From assembly GCA_017521325.1 (NCBI GenBank), contig JAFXCV010000042.1, positions 1 to 59,023 on the forward strand: 59,023 bases of DNA, read 5' to 3'. This document shows, piece by piece, positions 1-8,108 of the stretch; the first letter of the stretch is position 1, and each line of letters starts with the position of its first letter. The DNA comes from Oscillospiraceae bacterium (GTDB taxonomy: Bacteria > Bacillota > Clostridia > Oscillospirales > Ruminococcaceae). The notes under the pieces were generated by a model. The model made no database searches. It was not told the DNA's origin and saw nothing but the letters and a program-made list of their open reading frames with translations. Made by a program: the position numbers and the translations under genes.

Positions 1-110
1 AAGGGGGACGAAGTCCCCCAAAAAGCGACGGAGTCGCAAACGGGTTGCAGGGGCGAAGCCCCTGCTCTGATTCCCCCTCCCTTTAGGGAGGGGGTTAGGG
101 GGAGGGCAAG
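1..110 (+). repeat. Hairpin-array intergenic element, copy A (possibly cut by window edge)
   Basis: Four consecutive perfect hairpins lie here: stems 3-9/13-19 (loop GAA), 25-29/33-37 (loop GGA), 47-54/58-65 (loop GAA) and 73-81/86-94, followed by a G-rich tail. The order of hairpins and the CGGGTT linker after the GGA-loop hairpin match the elements at 12121-12293, 13411-13637 and 27261-27455, although the stem sequences differ. It lies upstream of the polyamine operon. I see no gene in it. Confidence 0.6.
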
Positions 111-166
111 TATTGCAAGACCTTCCTTGAAAAAGTATTTTTAAACTGACAAAGGAGAAAAAAGAT

Positions 167-1420
167 ATGAAATTATTGGTAATCGGATGTGGTGGCGTAG
201 CCACTGTAGCAATCCACAAGTGCTGTGCAAATCCTGTATTCACCGAAATCTGCATTGCAAGCAGAACCAAGTCCAAGTGCGATGCACTGGCTGAAAAGCT
301 TCGTTCGACCACGAATGCAGTGTTGACCACAGCACAGGTGGATGCGGACAGTGTGGATTCCCTCGTTGCCCTCATGAACGAATACAAGCCCCACACTGTT
401 CTCAATGTCGCTCTGCCCTATCAGGATCTGACCATCATGGATGCCTGCCTTGCCTGCGGTGCAAATTATGTGGATACCGCAAACTACGAAGCAGAGGATA
501 CGGATGATCCCGAGTGGCGTGCCATCTATGAAAAGAGATGCGAGGAAAAGGGCTTTACTGCGTACTTTGACTATTCCTGGCAGTGGGCATATCAGGAGAA
601 ATTCCAGAAAGCAGGACTCACGGCACTCCTCGGTTCCGGTTTTGATCCGGGTGTAACGAGCGTGTTTGCGGCATATGCCCTCAAGCACTATTTCGATGAG
701 ATCCACTACATTGACATTCTCGACTGCAACGGCGGCGACCATGGCTATCCGTTTGCAACGAATTTCAACCCCGAAATCAACCTGCGTGAGGTTTCCGCAA
801 ACGGCTCCTACTGGGAGAACGGCAAATGGGTAGAAACAAAGCCGATGGAAATCAAGCGTGAATACAATTTTGAGGGCGTGGGCATGAAGGATATGTACCT
901 GCTGCACCACGAAGAAATCGAATCCCTCGCTAAAAACATCCCCAATGTCAAGAGAATCCGCTTCTTTATGACATTCGGTCAGAGCTACCTGATGCACATG
1001 AACTGCCTGCAAAATGTAGGCATGCTGGGTACCACCCCCGTGGAATTTGAAGGACACGAGATCGTGCCGATCAAGTTTCTCAAGGCACTCCTGCCCGATC
1101 CGTCCACGCTCGGCCCGAGAACTGTCGGCAAGACCAACATCGGCTGTATCTTCCGTGGCATCAAGGACGGCAAGGAGCGCACCATTTATATCTACAATGT
1201 GTGTGATCATCAGGAATGCTACAAGGAAACCGGCGCACAGGCTGTTTCCTACACCACAGGCGTTCCCGCAATGATCGGTACCTCTCTCGTTGCAAGCGGC
1301 GTCTGGGGCAAGGCTGGTGTATTTAACGTGGAAGAATTCGATCCCGATCCGTTCATGGATGCCCTGAACAAGTACGGTCTGCCGTGGGTTGTGGATGAAA
1401 ATCCCGTGTTGGTAGATTAA
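167..1420 (+). CDS. Carboxynorspermidine/carboxyspermidine synthase (saccharopine dehydrogenase family)
   Basis: This 417-residue enzyme of the saccharopine dehydrogenase (Lys1-like) family has an N-terminal Rossmann nucleotide-binding motif (GCGGVATVA, residues 8-16). In the alternative spermidine pathway this family reductively condenses aspartate semialdehyde with a diamine (putrescine or diaminopropane) using NADPH, giving carboxy(nor)spermidine. The specific assignment rests on the next gene, a carboxynorspermidine decarboxylase, starting 2 bases after its stop, and on two putrescine-forming genes behind that. The ATG follows an AAAGGAG site at 151-157. It should be cytoplasmic. True lysine-pathway saccharopine dehydrogenase is less likely in this context. 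Whether putrescine or diaminopropane is preferred cannot be read from sequence. Confidence 0.88.
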   Translation: MKLLVIGCGGVATVAIHKCCANPVFTEICIASRTKSKCDALAEKLRSTTNAVLTTAQVDADSVDSLVALMNEYKPHTVLNVALPYQDLTIMDACLACGANYVDTANYEAEDTDDPEWRAIYEKRCEEKGFTAYFDYSWQWAYQEKFQKAGLTALLGSGFDPGVTSVFAAYALKHYFDEIHYIDILDCNGGDHGYPFATNFNPEINLREVSANGSYWENGKWVETKPMEIKREYNFEGVGMKDMYLLHHEEIESLAKNIPNVKRIRFFMTFGQSYLMHMNCLQNVGMLGTTPVEFEGHEIVPIKFLKALLPDPSTLGPRTVGKTNIGCIFRGIKDGKERTIYIYNVCDHQECYKETGAQAVSYTTGVPAMIGTSLVASGVWGKAGVFNVEEFDPDPFMDALNKYGLPWVVDENPVLVD

Positions 1421-1421
1421 T

Positions 1422-2558
1422 ATGACGGATGCACGCAATGCAATGGCAGGGGCAGTAAATACCCCTGCATATGTTCTGGATGAATCCAGACTTCTGCACA
1501 ATCTCGAGATCCTCAAAGGCGTGCAGGAACGCACGGGCTGCAAGATACTCCTTGCACAGAAAGCATTCTCCATGTTCTCAGTCTATCCCATGATCGCAAA
1601 GTATCTCTCCGGCACGACTGCAAGCGGACTTTTTGAAGCAAAGCTTGGTCGGGAGGAATTCGAGGGCGAAGTGCATGTCTTTTCCCCTGCGTACAAATAT
1701 GAGGACATCTGTGAAATTGTGGATGTTTCCGACCATATTGTGTTCAATTCCCTGCGGCAGCTTCGGAACTTCGGGCATATCTGTCGGGAAGCAGGAAAGA
1801 GCGTGGGACTGCGCATCAATCCCGAATGCTCCACGCAGGAAGCGGCTATTTATGACCCCTGTGCGGCAGGCTCCCGACTTGGCGTGAGAGCCTGTGAACT
1901 GACGGAATTTCCCGATGTGGACGGTCTGCATTTTCATACTCTCTGCGAGCAGAATGCGGATGCACTGGAAATTACACTGAAAGCCGTGGAGGAGAAATTC
2001 GGCGAATATCTCCACAAATGCAAATGGGTAAATTTCGGCGGCGGTCATCATATGACACGCCCCGACTATGATATTGCGCTGCTGGAAAGGCTGATTACGG
2101 ATTTTCAGCAAAAATACAATGTACAGGTCTACCTTGAACCGGGCGAAGCGGTTGCGCTTCGTGCAGGCTATCTTGTGACAGAGGTCATGGACATCGTGGA
2201 AAACGGCATGAATATCGCCATCCTCGATGCATCCGCAGCCTGCCATATGCCCGATGTTCTGGAAATGCCCTACCGTCCGCCCCTCTTTGAAAGCGGAGAA
2301 GCAGGGGAGAAGGCACATACCTACCGCCTGTCCTCCTGCACCTGCCTTGCAGGTGACATCATCGGGGATTATAGTTTCGACGAGCCACTGTACATCGGCG
2401 ATCGGCTATGCTTTGAGGATATGGCGATCTATTCAATGGTCAAGAACAACACATTCAACGGGATGCCCCTGCCCGAAATCGGCATTCTCCATACGGATGG
2501 AAGCTATGAAACTGTGAAGAAATTCGGCTATTCCGATTTTAAGGAGAGATTGTCATGA
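1422..2558 (+). CDS. nspC: Carboxynorspermidine/carboxyspermidine decarboxylase
   Basis: This 378-residue, PLP-dependent decarboxylase has the alanine-racemase/ornithine-decarboxylase group IV fold. The PLP lysine is probably K47 in LAQKAFSMF; the glycine-rich FGGGHH near residue 208 fits the phosphate-binding loop, and SSCTCLAGD near 307 resembles the active-site Cys region of the family. It removes the carboxyl group from carboxy(nor)spermidine to give spermidine or norspermidine. It begins 2 bases after the synthase stop, and its last 4 bases overlap the agmatine deiminase start, so the operon is tightly coupled. Length is normal for NspC. Confidence 0.92.
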   Translation: MTDARNAMAGAVNTPAYVLDESRLLHNLEILKGVQERTGCKILLAQKAFSMFSVYPMIAKYLSGTTASGLFEAKLGREEFEGEVHVFSPAYKYEDICEIVDVSDHIVFNSLRQLRNFGHICREAGKSVGLRINPECSTQEAAIYDPCAAGSRLGVRACELTEFPDVDGLHFHTLCEQNADALEITLKAVEEKFGEYLHKCKWVNFGGGHHMTRPDYDIALLERLITDFQQKYNVQVYLEPGEAVALRAGYLVTEVMDIVENGMNIAILDASAACHMPDVLEMPYRPPLFESGEAGEKAHTYRLSSCTCLAGDIIGDYSFDEPLYIGDRLCFEDMAIYSMVKNNTFNGMPLPEIGILHTDGSYETVKKFGYSDFKERLS

Positions 2559-3691
2559 TGCTACATACGACACCGAAATCGGACGGATTCTTCATGCCTG
2601 CGGAATTTTCTCTCCATCATGGCACGATCATGATCTTCCCCGAACGTAAAGGCTCATGGAGCGACCTGCCCAAGGCGCAGGAGATTTTCTGCCGTATCAT
2701 CAAGGAAATTGCAAAATCCGAGATCGTGTACGTGCTTACAAGTCAGGCACAGAGAAATCGTGCGCAGGAGCTGCTTTCCGGCAATCCTCGTATCCACCTT
2801 CTCACCATCCCCCAGAATGACGCATGGGCAAGGGATACTGCCCCGACATTTGTTATCAACGATAAGGGGGAACTTCGTGGCATCGACTGGCAGTTCAACG
2901 CATGGGGAGGAGAATTTGATGGTCTGTATGCCCACTGGGATGAGGATAATGCGCTGGCATCTGCCTTCTGTGATGCAATCGGCGTGGACTGCTATGACGC
3001 ACAGCATTTTGTGCTGGAGGGCGGTTCCATCCATTCCGACGGTGAGGGGACGCTCCTTGTGACCGAAAGCTGTCTTTTGAGCGAGGGCAGAAATCCGCAG
3101 ATGACAAAGGATGAAATCACGGAAATGCTCAAAAACTACCTCGGTGCGGAGAAAGTCATCTGGCTGCCCCGAGGCATCTACAATGACGAAACAAACGAAC
3201 ATGTGGATAATGTCTGCGCATTTGTAAATCCTGCGGAAGTGGTGCTTGCATGGACGGATGATGAAAAAGATCCGCAATATGCCCTTTCCGCAGCCTGCAT
3301 GGAAGTGCTGAAATGTGAGAACGATGCAAAGGGCAGAGCATTCACCGTGCATAAGCTCCCGATCCCGGATGTTCCCGTCTGTGTGGAGGAAGCGGACATG
3401 GACGGCTATGAATTTGAAGAGGGAGAGGATGTTCGTGAAGTCGGCGAACGGCTGGCGGCATCCTATGTGAATTTCTACATTTGCAATCACGCCGTTCTCC
3501 TGCCGCAGTTTGGCGGAGAAAATGCAAAGAGCGATGAGAGAGCCGCCGGAATTCTGGAGAATCTCTTCCCCGATCGGGAAATTGTGAAAATTCCTGCAAG
3601 GGAGATCATCGTCGGCGGCGGCAATATCCATTGCATCACACAGCAGATACCAAGAGGCGGCGAGCCGCCGCAGGCATTCGTTGCCTTATGA
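2555..3691 (+). CDS. aguA: Agmatine deiminase
   Basis: This 378-residue member of the guanidino-group-modifying (peptidylarginine deiminase-like) superfamily hydrolyses agmatine to N-carbamoylputrescine and ammonia. Visible family motifs are [22 protein letters not shown] and, near the C-terminus, [13 protein letters not shown] with the catalytic cysteine at residue 360. The ATG overlaps the nspC stop by 4 bases; a second in-frame ATG follows at 2558. The final dozen residues ([12 protein letters not shown]) lie beyond the conserved end and are encoded by a short-hairpin sequence that runs into the gap before aguB, so the tail may be a repeat-derived extension. Together with aguB it supplies putrescine to the two upstream enzymes. 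Confidence 0.95.
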   Translation: MMLHTTPKSDGFFMPAEFSLHHGTIMIFPERKGSWSDLPKAQEIFCRIIKEIAKSEIVYVLTSQAQRNRAQELLSGNPRIHLLTIPQNDAWARDTAPTFVINDKGELRGIDWQFNAWGGEFDGLYAHWDEDNALASAFCDAIGVDCYDAQHFVLEGGSIHSDGEGTLLVTESCLLSEGRNPQMTKDEITEMLKNYLGAEKVIWLPRGIYNDETNEHVDNVCAFVNPAEVVLAWTDDEKDPQYALSAACMEVLKCENDAKGRAFTVHKLPIPDVPVCVEEADMDGYEFEEGEDVREVGERLAASYVNFYICNHAVLLPQFGGENAKSDERAAGILENLFPDREIVKIPAREIIVGGGNIHCITQQIPRGGEPPQAFVAL

Positions 3692-3774
3692 GCGTTTCAC
3701 GCTCAAGCGGCAACAGAGAAATCCTTGCCGACTTTTGCGAAGCATTGGGAGGCAGAACGACAAAGGAGTACATT
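3655..3774 (+). repeat. Short-hairpin run at the aguA end and aguA-aguB gap
   Basis: Three small hairpins follow one another: 3656-3661/3664-3669, 3672-3676/3682-3686 (loop TTCGT) and 3690-3695/3699-3704 (loop TTC). They straddle the aguA stop codon. The style resembles the hairpin-array elements elsewhere in the window but no linker sequence is shared, so family membership is unproven. Confidence 0.4.
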
Positions 3775-4653
3775 ATGAGAAACGTTACCGTTGCCGCTGT
3801 GCAGATGAACTGCACACGCAATGTGTCTGAAAATATTGCTCATGCAGAGCAGCTTGTCCGTGAAGCGGCTGCGAAGGGGGCGAATATCATTCTCCTGCCG
3901 GAACTGTTTGAACGGCTGTATTTCTGTCAGGAACGGCAGTATGAATACTATCGGTTTGCAAAGCCTGTGGAAGAAAATGACGCAGTACAGCACTTTTCCG
4001 AAATTGCAAAGGAACTGGATGTGGTCATTCCCGTAAGCTTCTATGAAAAGGACGGCAACCGTCTGTTCAATTCCGTGGCAGTGATCGACGCCGACGGCGA
4101 AATCCTCGGTGTATATCGCAAGACCCATATCCCCGATGATCATTACTATCAGGAGAAATTCTACTTCATCCCCGGTGATACGGGATTCCGTGTATTCGAT
4201 ACGAAATACGCAAAAATCGGCGTGGGCATTTGCTGGGATCAGTGGTTTCCGGAAACTGCAAGAGCGTTTGCACTCAATGGTGCGGAGCTGCTCTTTTATC
4301 CGACAGCCATCGGTTCCGAGCCGATTCTGGAAACCGACAGCATGCCGCACTGGACACGCACCATGCAGGGACATGCGGCGGCAAATCTCATGCCCGTGAT
4401 CGCCGCAAATCGCTACGGTCTGGAGGAGGTCACTCCCTGTTCGGAAAACGGCGGACAGGAATCCGCCCTCAATTTCTACGGCTCGTCCCTTATTGCGGAC
4501 AATACCGGCGCACTGCTTTGCCAGTCACAGCGCACGGGTGATGCGGTGTTGACGGCGGAATTTGATCTGGATGCACTGGCGACAGATCGCCTGAGCTGGG
4601 GAATCTTCCGTGATAGACGTCCCGACCGCTACGGCGTGATCACAGAAAAGTAG
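3775..4653 (+). CDS. aguB: N-carbamoylputrescine amidase
   Basis: This 292-residue nitrilase-superfamily (CN-hydrolase) enzyme converts N-carbamoylputrescine to putrescine, CO2 and ammonia. The Glu-Lys-Cys triad is visible as E43 (LLPELFE), K116 (YRKTHIP) and C153 (GICWDQWFPE). The reading frame is open from 3631, but the ATG at 3775 is chosen because AAAGGAG precedes it (3762-3768) and the protein then begins exactly at the domain (RNVTVAAVQMN). Length matches the family. It closes the agmatine-to-putrescine branch begun by aguA 84 bases upstream. Confidence 0.95.
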   Translation: MRNVTVAAVQMNCTRNVSENIAHAEQLVREAAAKGANIILLPELFERLYFCQERQYEYYRFAKPVEENDAVQHFSEIAKELDVVIPVSFYEKDGNRLFNSVAVIDADGEILGVYRKTHIPDDHYYQEKFYFIPGDTGFRVFDTKYAKIGVGICWDQWFPETARAFALNGAELLFYPTAIGSEPILETDSMPHWTRTMQGHAAANLMPVIAANRYGLEEVTPCSENGGQESALNFYGSSLIADNTGALLCQSQRTGDAVLTAEFDLDALATDRLSWGIFRDRRPDRYGVITEK

Positions 4654-4660
4654 GTGGAGC

Positions 4661-4927
4661 ATGGGAAATATCAAGATCGTCTGCCGCAGGAAGAACGGAA
4701 GCTATGAGCAGCAGTTCTTTTCCGATGGTGAAATGACGGATGCAGCACAACAGGATACCGCCATGGCACAGAAATTTCTGGATGCCTTTTCTCCTGATAA
4801 AATCACACAGGAATGTGCAGAACGCTACGGTGAGGATTTCGTGCTGGTGATGCGCACGGATGATGTGCAGATGCAGGAATTTGACGCACTTTTGCAGGAA
4901 CATGATGCAGACGGGAATGAAGGGTGA
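4661..4927 (+). CDS. Small conserved-looking protein of unknown function
   Basis: An 88-residue acidic protein starts 7 bases after the aguB stop, behind a GGTGG-type ribosome site. It has no signal peptide, membrane segment or motif that I recognise; the second half has a Gln/Asp/Glu-rich DDVQMQEFDALLQEHDAD stretch. Its position suggests co-transcription with the polyamine genes and with the membrane protein that starts 4 bases after its stop. A function cannot be assigned. Confidence 0.6.
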   Translation: MGNIKIVCRRKNGSYEQQFFSDGEMTDAAQQDTAMAQKFLDAFSPDKITQECAERYGEDFVLVMRTDDVQMQEFDALLQEHDADGNEG

Positions 4928-4931
4928 TTTT

Positions 4932-5414
4932 ATGGAATATCAGTATATTACACAGGCAAATATAGACATTGGTGCGGTACTGATCACGGATTCTGCCGTG
5001 GATAAAGAGGCTTCGGAATTCAATGAACGCATGGGACGAAACCGCCGTGCAAAAATACAGTGGGACAGCGGTCACATCACGATGGTGGCGGCGAATTACC
5101 TGCTGCTTTTGGCAGGACCCGTTGCAACGGAATCCATGATGAATAAGCCGATACTGACGATAATCGTCATGCTTCTCTATGCACTGCTGTTCGGGTATTT
5201 TATTGCATTCCGCAAGCTCTACCTGCTCCCATTATCCGTAGTGTTTGCAGCTCCGCTGCTGCTTGTACACTGGTCATTCAGCTTCCTGATGCTGATGAAC
5301 ATCTTTTTATGCATGTTCCTCAGGAAATTCAATTTCTTAACGGACGAACCGGGGTATCCGTTTTTTTATGACCTGCGTAAGGAGTATCCGGACAGAATGG
5401 ATTCAAAAGAATGA
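4932..5414 (+). CDS. Small membrane protein of unknown function (PGYPFF motif)
   Basis: A 160-residue protein with a soluble N-terminal half (about 1-50) and three or four hydrophobic segments between about residues 52 and 132. The short cytoplasmic-looking tail contains EPGYPFFYDLR. The frame is open from 4860, but ATG 4932 follows AGGGTG at 4921-4926. A closely similar QPGYPYFNERF motif follows the membrane segments of the protein at 14959-15873, suggesting an unnamed membrane-anchored family. It is the last gene of the polyamine run. Function unknown. Confidence 0.65.
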   Translation: MEYQYITQANIDIGAVLITDSAVDKEASEFNERMGRNRRAKIQWDSGHITMVAANYLLLLAGPVATESMMNKPILTIIVMLLYALLFGYFIAFRKLYLLPLSVVFAAPLLLVHWSFSFLMLMNIFLCMFLRKFNFLTDEPGYPFFYDLRKEYPDRMDSKE

Positions 5415-5443
5415 ATATTTTTATGCAGTTCATAAAATCCACC

Positions 5444-5472
5444 TTGACTTTCGCAGTGAAATATGATACACT
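5444..5472 (+). promoter_or_regulatory. Probable sigma-70 promoter for the zinc-ribbon gene
   Basis: TTGACT (5444-5449), a 17-base gap and TACACT (5467-5472), ending 45 bases before the start codon at 5518. Confidence 0.5.
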
Positions 5473-5517
5473 GACTTCAAGCATTGTTGCTTTCAACACA
5501 GAATGGAGGTACTTATT

Positions 5518-5976
5518 ATGGAAATGAAAGAAACCATCATGAAAATCGGCGGAGATCTCAAGAATTCCGCAGAAAAGCTTGCAAAGGGAACAATTGATAC
5601 ATCCAAGAAAATGGCAGAAAAGGCAAAGATCAAGCGTGCGCTCAGTCAGGCAGAGAGCAGCCTGAATGCTGCATACATTGAGCTTGGCAAGAAGTACGAG
5701 GAGCTGTATGCAGGCAAGGCAGAGGCAGAATTTGCCCAGATCCTTGCAGAAGCTGCGGATGCAAAAGCAAAGATCGCAGCGGCAAAAGCAGAGCTTGCAG
5801 CACTTGACAGTGCGTCCATCTGTGCAGGCTGCGGCAAGTATGTGCAGGAAGGACAGCGGTTCTGCCCGAATTGCGGCATGAAGCAGCCCACACCGGCAGA
5901 AGCGCCGGCAGCACCGGCTGAAGTTGTTGAACCGGTCGTTCTGGATGCGGATGGCTCGGAAGTTGTAAGCGAATAA
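5518..5976 (+). CDS. Coiled-coil zinc-ribbon protein
   Basis: A 152-residue protein: residues 1-98 are Ala/Glu/Lys-rich and predicted helical or coiled-coil, then a zinc ribbon with C102, C105, C116 and C119 (CAGCG...CPNCG), then a Pro/Ala-rich tail. ATG 5518 is preferred over ATG 5503 because AATGGAGGT (5502-5510) sits 7 bases before it and would overlap the earlier start. It has its own promoter and terminator, so it is probably monocistronic. Zinc ribbons of this type occur in many Firmicutes membrane-associated or stress proteins; no specific function can be named. Confidence 0.75.
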   Translation: MEMKETIMKIGGDLKNSAEKLAKGTIDTSKKMAEKAKIKRALSQAESSLNAAYIELGKKYEELYAGKAEAEFAQILAEAADAKAKIAAAKAELAALDSASICAGCGKYVQEGQRFCPNCGMKQPTPAEAPAAPAEVVEPVVLDADGSEVVSE

Positions 5977-5987
5977 CAGAACATAAA

Positions 5988-6023
5988 AAATCCCCGTTTC
6001 CATTTCAGTGGAAACGGGGATTT
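5988..6023. terminator. Bidirectional terminator
   Basis: A 14-bp perfect stem (5988-6001/6010-6023) sits between two converging genes. T-rich sequence follows on both strands (AATTTT on plus; TTTTTTATG on minus). Confidence 0.85.
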
Positions 6024-6033
6024 GTAATTTTCA

Positions 6034-6894
6034 TCAATAAGCAGAGCTTGCATCCATATATCCGATCAGTGCCGGAAGAAGAATCATAAGAAAACTTCCC
6101 AGAACGAAGAGAATGGAAAGGATAATGCTGATGATGCAGAGAGTTTTGCCGAGACTTACACGCTTTTTGGAATCTTCGGACATCATGTGCATTACTGTAC
6201 TCATTCCATTTGCCTTGACAAGTCCCACGATAGGGAGAATGAGGCCGATGCAGCCGCCGCAGCCGAGGAGATTCATAATCAGGCTGATGATACCCAGAAC
6301 CTGTACTGTGTTTGCACGCTTTTCCAGATCGGGATCAAGATTCATCTGACCGCTTGCATTCTGAGAATACACAGGCTGCTGGTAATTCGGTACAGTGTGC
6401 GCACCTGTCTGTGCGGAAGAATATCCGCTGCGTTCATAGCCGTTCTGCGGCGGAACAGCATCTGTATTCTGTTCCACATACTGACTGCCGTTCCAGCTGT
6501 AATGTGCCGAATACTTCGGATCCTGCGGCTGTGCGGAGGGCGCAGGGGCAGCAGCCGGCTCTGCCTTCGGTGCAGGCTGTTCCATCATCGGAGATACGAT
6601 GGATTCAGCAGTAATGCTCTCTGTGACAGGCTCGACAGCGGGAGTATCCATTGTCGGCGGTACGATGGAGTCGGAGGAAATCTCATCCGTTCCAAAATCG
6701 GGCGTAGGAATTGAGAAATCACCGTAGCTCTCGGGGGACGCTACGGGATCGGGAATCACGGATTCACCATAACTTTCGGGGGATGCCACGGGATCGGGAA
6801 TCACAGAATCACCCAAGCTGTCCGGAAAATCTGTGGTCGGCTCAATGTCCGGCATCTGATTGCCGTTGAAATTCATTTCATCCATATCGGACAC
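6034..6894 (-). CDS. DUF4190-like membrane protein with repeat-rich cytoplasmic arm
   Basis: A 286-residue protein. Residues 1-75 hold a 15-residue repeat (SYGxSVIPDPVASPE, about 2.5 copies), followed by a Pro/Ala/Gln-rich low-complexity region with YSAHYSWNGSQY. The last 100 residues form two transmembrane helices around a loop, like the DUF4190 family and like the protein at 7332-7661, with which it shares an LxxxANG-type motif (VGLVKANG). It is the last gene of a three-gene minus-strand cluster, 33 bases after the DUF2752 gene. Function unknown; a membrane scaffold is one possibility. Confidence 0.7.
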   Translation of the reverse strand: MSDMDEMNFNGNQMPDIEPTTDFPDSLGDSVIPDPVASPESYGESVIPDPVASPESYGDFSIPTPDFGTDEISSDSIVPPTMDTPAVEPVTESITAESIVSPMMEQPAPKAEPAAAPAPSAQPQDPKYSAHYSWNGSQYVEQNTDAVPPQNGYERSGYSSAQTGAHTVPNYQQPVYSQNASGQMNLDPDLEKRANTVQVLGIISLIMNLLGCGGCIGLILPIVGLVKANGMSTVMHMMSEDSKKRVSLGKTLCIISIILSILFVLGSFLMILLPALIGYMDASSAY

Positions 6895-6927
6895 ACCTTT
6901 CTGTAAAAAATAGAAAACTCAACCGTA

Positions 6928-7335
6928 TCAAGAGATCGGAAGCATTGCAGGAATGAAATTGCGTGCAATGTTCCAGATACACTGCAGGGCGAAGAGTATT
7001 CCCCAGAATACGAAGCCACGGGGAACAAGCTTCAGCTTTTTGTCAAATGCCGCCGCTGCCTTCTCTGCATACAGGAGAACGGCTGTCACTGCGAGCACGA
7101 TCACGGCGGGATTATTATGGAACGAACGCAGGACGTCACCATGAAGCAGTGCCATCAGGCTGCGTGTACCGCCGCATCCCAGACAATACCGCCCCGTTGT
7201 TTCGTAGAATACGCAGAAAACAACATGGTCTGCCAGCCACTGTGCAATGGGAACCAGTACATCCTGAAAAATCAGTCCGATGATCAGCAGCAGGGGAGGC
7301 AGCCAGACAACTGCATATTTTTTGAGCTTACTCAC
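6928..7335 (-). CDS. DUF2752 membrane protein
   Basis: A 135-residue protein with three hydrophobic segments. The family signature CxGCGGTR (YCLGCGGTRSLMALLHG, about 49-65) identifies DUF2752. Translation appears to start at GTG 7335, overlapping the upstream TGA as GTGA, which implies translational coupling with the DUF4190-like gene. Members are often next to DUF4190/TM2-type proteins, as here. No biochemical function is known to me. Confidence 0.85.
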   Translation of the reverse strand: MSKLKKYAVVWLPPLLLIIGLIFQDVLVPIAQWLADHVVFCVFYETTGRYCLGCGGTRSLMALLHGDVLRSFHNNPAVIVLAVTAVLLYAEKAAAAFDKKLKLVPRGFVFWGILFALQCIWNIARNFIPAMLPIS

Positions 7336-7661
7336 TGCTGACCTGTCATCAGGTTATACAAAACGTTATTGCCGGTAACCATCATGATGATGTTGATAAT
7401 AATTGTTACTACAGAAATTGCAATACCGATGATGCTGCAGATCTTACCGATCTTTGCGTTGCTCTGTGCATTCGGGGAAAGCTCAGGGAAAGCGGAAAGT
7501 CCGTTTGCCTTGACAAGACCGACGATACCTACGATCACACCTGCATAGGTGCAGCAGAATGCGCAGACGATGGATACAATACCAAGGATCATAGCTGTTT
7601 TCGCACGCTTGTCTGCCTCGGGATCACCCATCGGTACAAAACCATTGTTCATTTCATCCAT
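7332..7661 (-). CDS. DUF4190-like small membrane protein
   Basis: A 109-residue protein with a short soluble N-terminus, then two hydrophobic helices separated by a 30-residue loop (VGLVKANGLSAF, SNAKIGKICS). It resembles the C-terminal domain of the protein at 6034-6894, so the two are probably paralogues. It is the first gene of the three-gene cluster; an AAAGGAG-type site lies upstream. Function unknown. Confidence 0.75.
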   Translation of the reverse strand: MDEMNNGFVPMGDPEADKRAKTAMILGIVSIVCAFCCTYAGVIVGIVGLVKANGLSAFPELSPNAQSNAKIGKICSIIGIAISVVTIIINIIMMVTGNNVLYNLMTGQQ

Positions 7662-7844
7662 TTTTAATTACTCCTTTTTGTCTGATTTTTCTGAATCTGA
7701 AAAACTTTGTCATCTGAAACAGCTGTTTTTATTATAGCACAGTATGAAAGCATAAATATGGATATAAGAAGACTAAAATATGAATTTTTTGGGAATTTCA
7801 GTAAAAAAAGAGCAAAAACATATGAAATCTCTGAAAAAACACTC

Positions 7845-7873
7845 TTGACAACACGGGAAAACTATGCTATAAT
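7845..7873 (+). promoter_or_regulatory. Consensus sigma-70 promoter of the rtcB leader
   Basis: TTGACA (7845-7850), 17 bases, TATAAT (7868-7873). Both boxes are perfect. Transcription should start near 7880, giving a leader of about 230 nt before rtcB. Confidence 0.9.
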
Positions 7874-7905
7874 GTAACCATTCTATAGAAAGGAAGGTGA
7901 ACGGC

Positions 7906-7998
7906 ATGTTCAATCAATATGAATTTTATCTTGAAAAAACACATACTACCGAAAACAAGACAGCCGTATGCCTTTCGGACGTGCAGGGACTGTGGTGA
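7906..7998 (+). CDS. 30-codon leader ORF upstream of rtcB
   Basis: ATG to TGA gives a 30-residue peptide (starts MFNQYEFYLEKTHTTEN, ends VQGLW). It is preceded 6 bases upstream by a very strong ribosome site, AAGGAAGGTG (7890-7899), and lies just downstream of a perfect promoter. An intrinsic terminator follows 38 bases after its stop, before rtcB. I do not recognise the peptide. It could be a small protein in its own right or a regulatory leader whose translation affects the downstream hairpin. Confidence 0.6.
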   Translation: MFNQYEFYLEKTHTTENKTAVCLSDVQGLW

Positions 7999-8036
7999 GC
8001 GTCACCCTATGACCCTGTCATTCATTGTACGAATCC

Positions 8037-8068
8037 GGCACTTCTGTTTTGGGCAGAAGTGCCTTTTT
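8037..8068 (+). terminator. Intrinsic terminator inside the rtcB leader (possible attenuator)
   Basis: Perfect 10-bp stem 8037-8046/8054-8063, 7-base loop, then TTTTT (8064-8068). It sits between the leader ORF and the rtcB ribosome site, with no promoter seen after it, so rtcB expression would require readthrough or antitermination. Confidence 0.85.
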
Positions 8069-8108
8069 GCGTCCGGATGGCATAAATGCGGCGGAAAAGG
8101 AGAAACAC

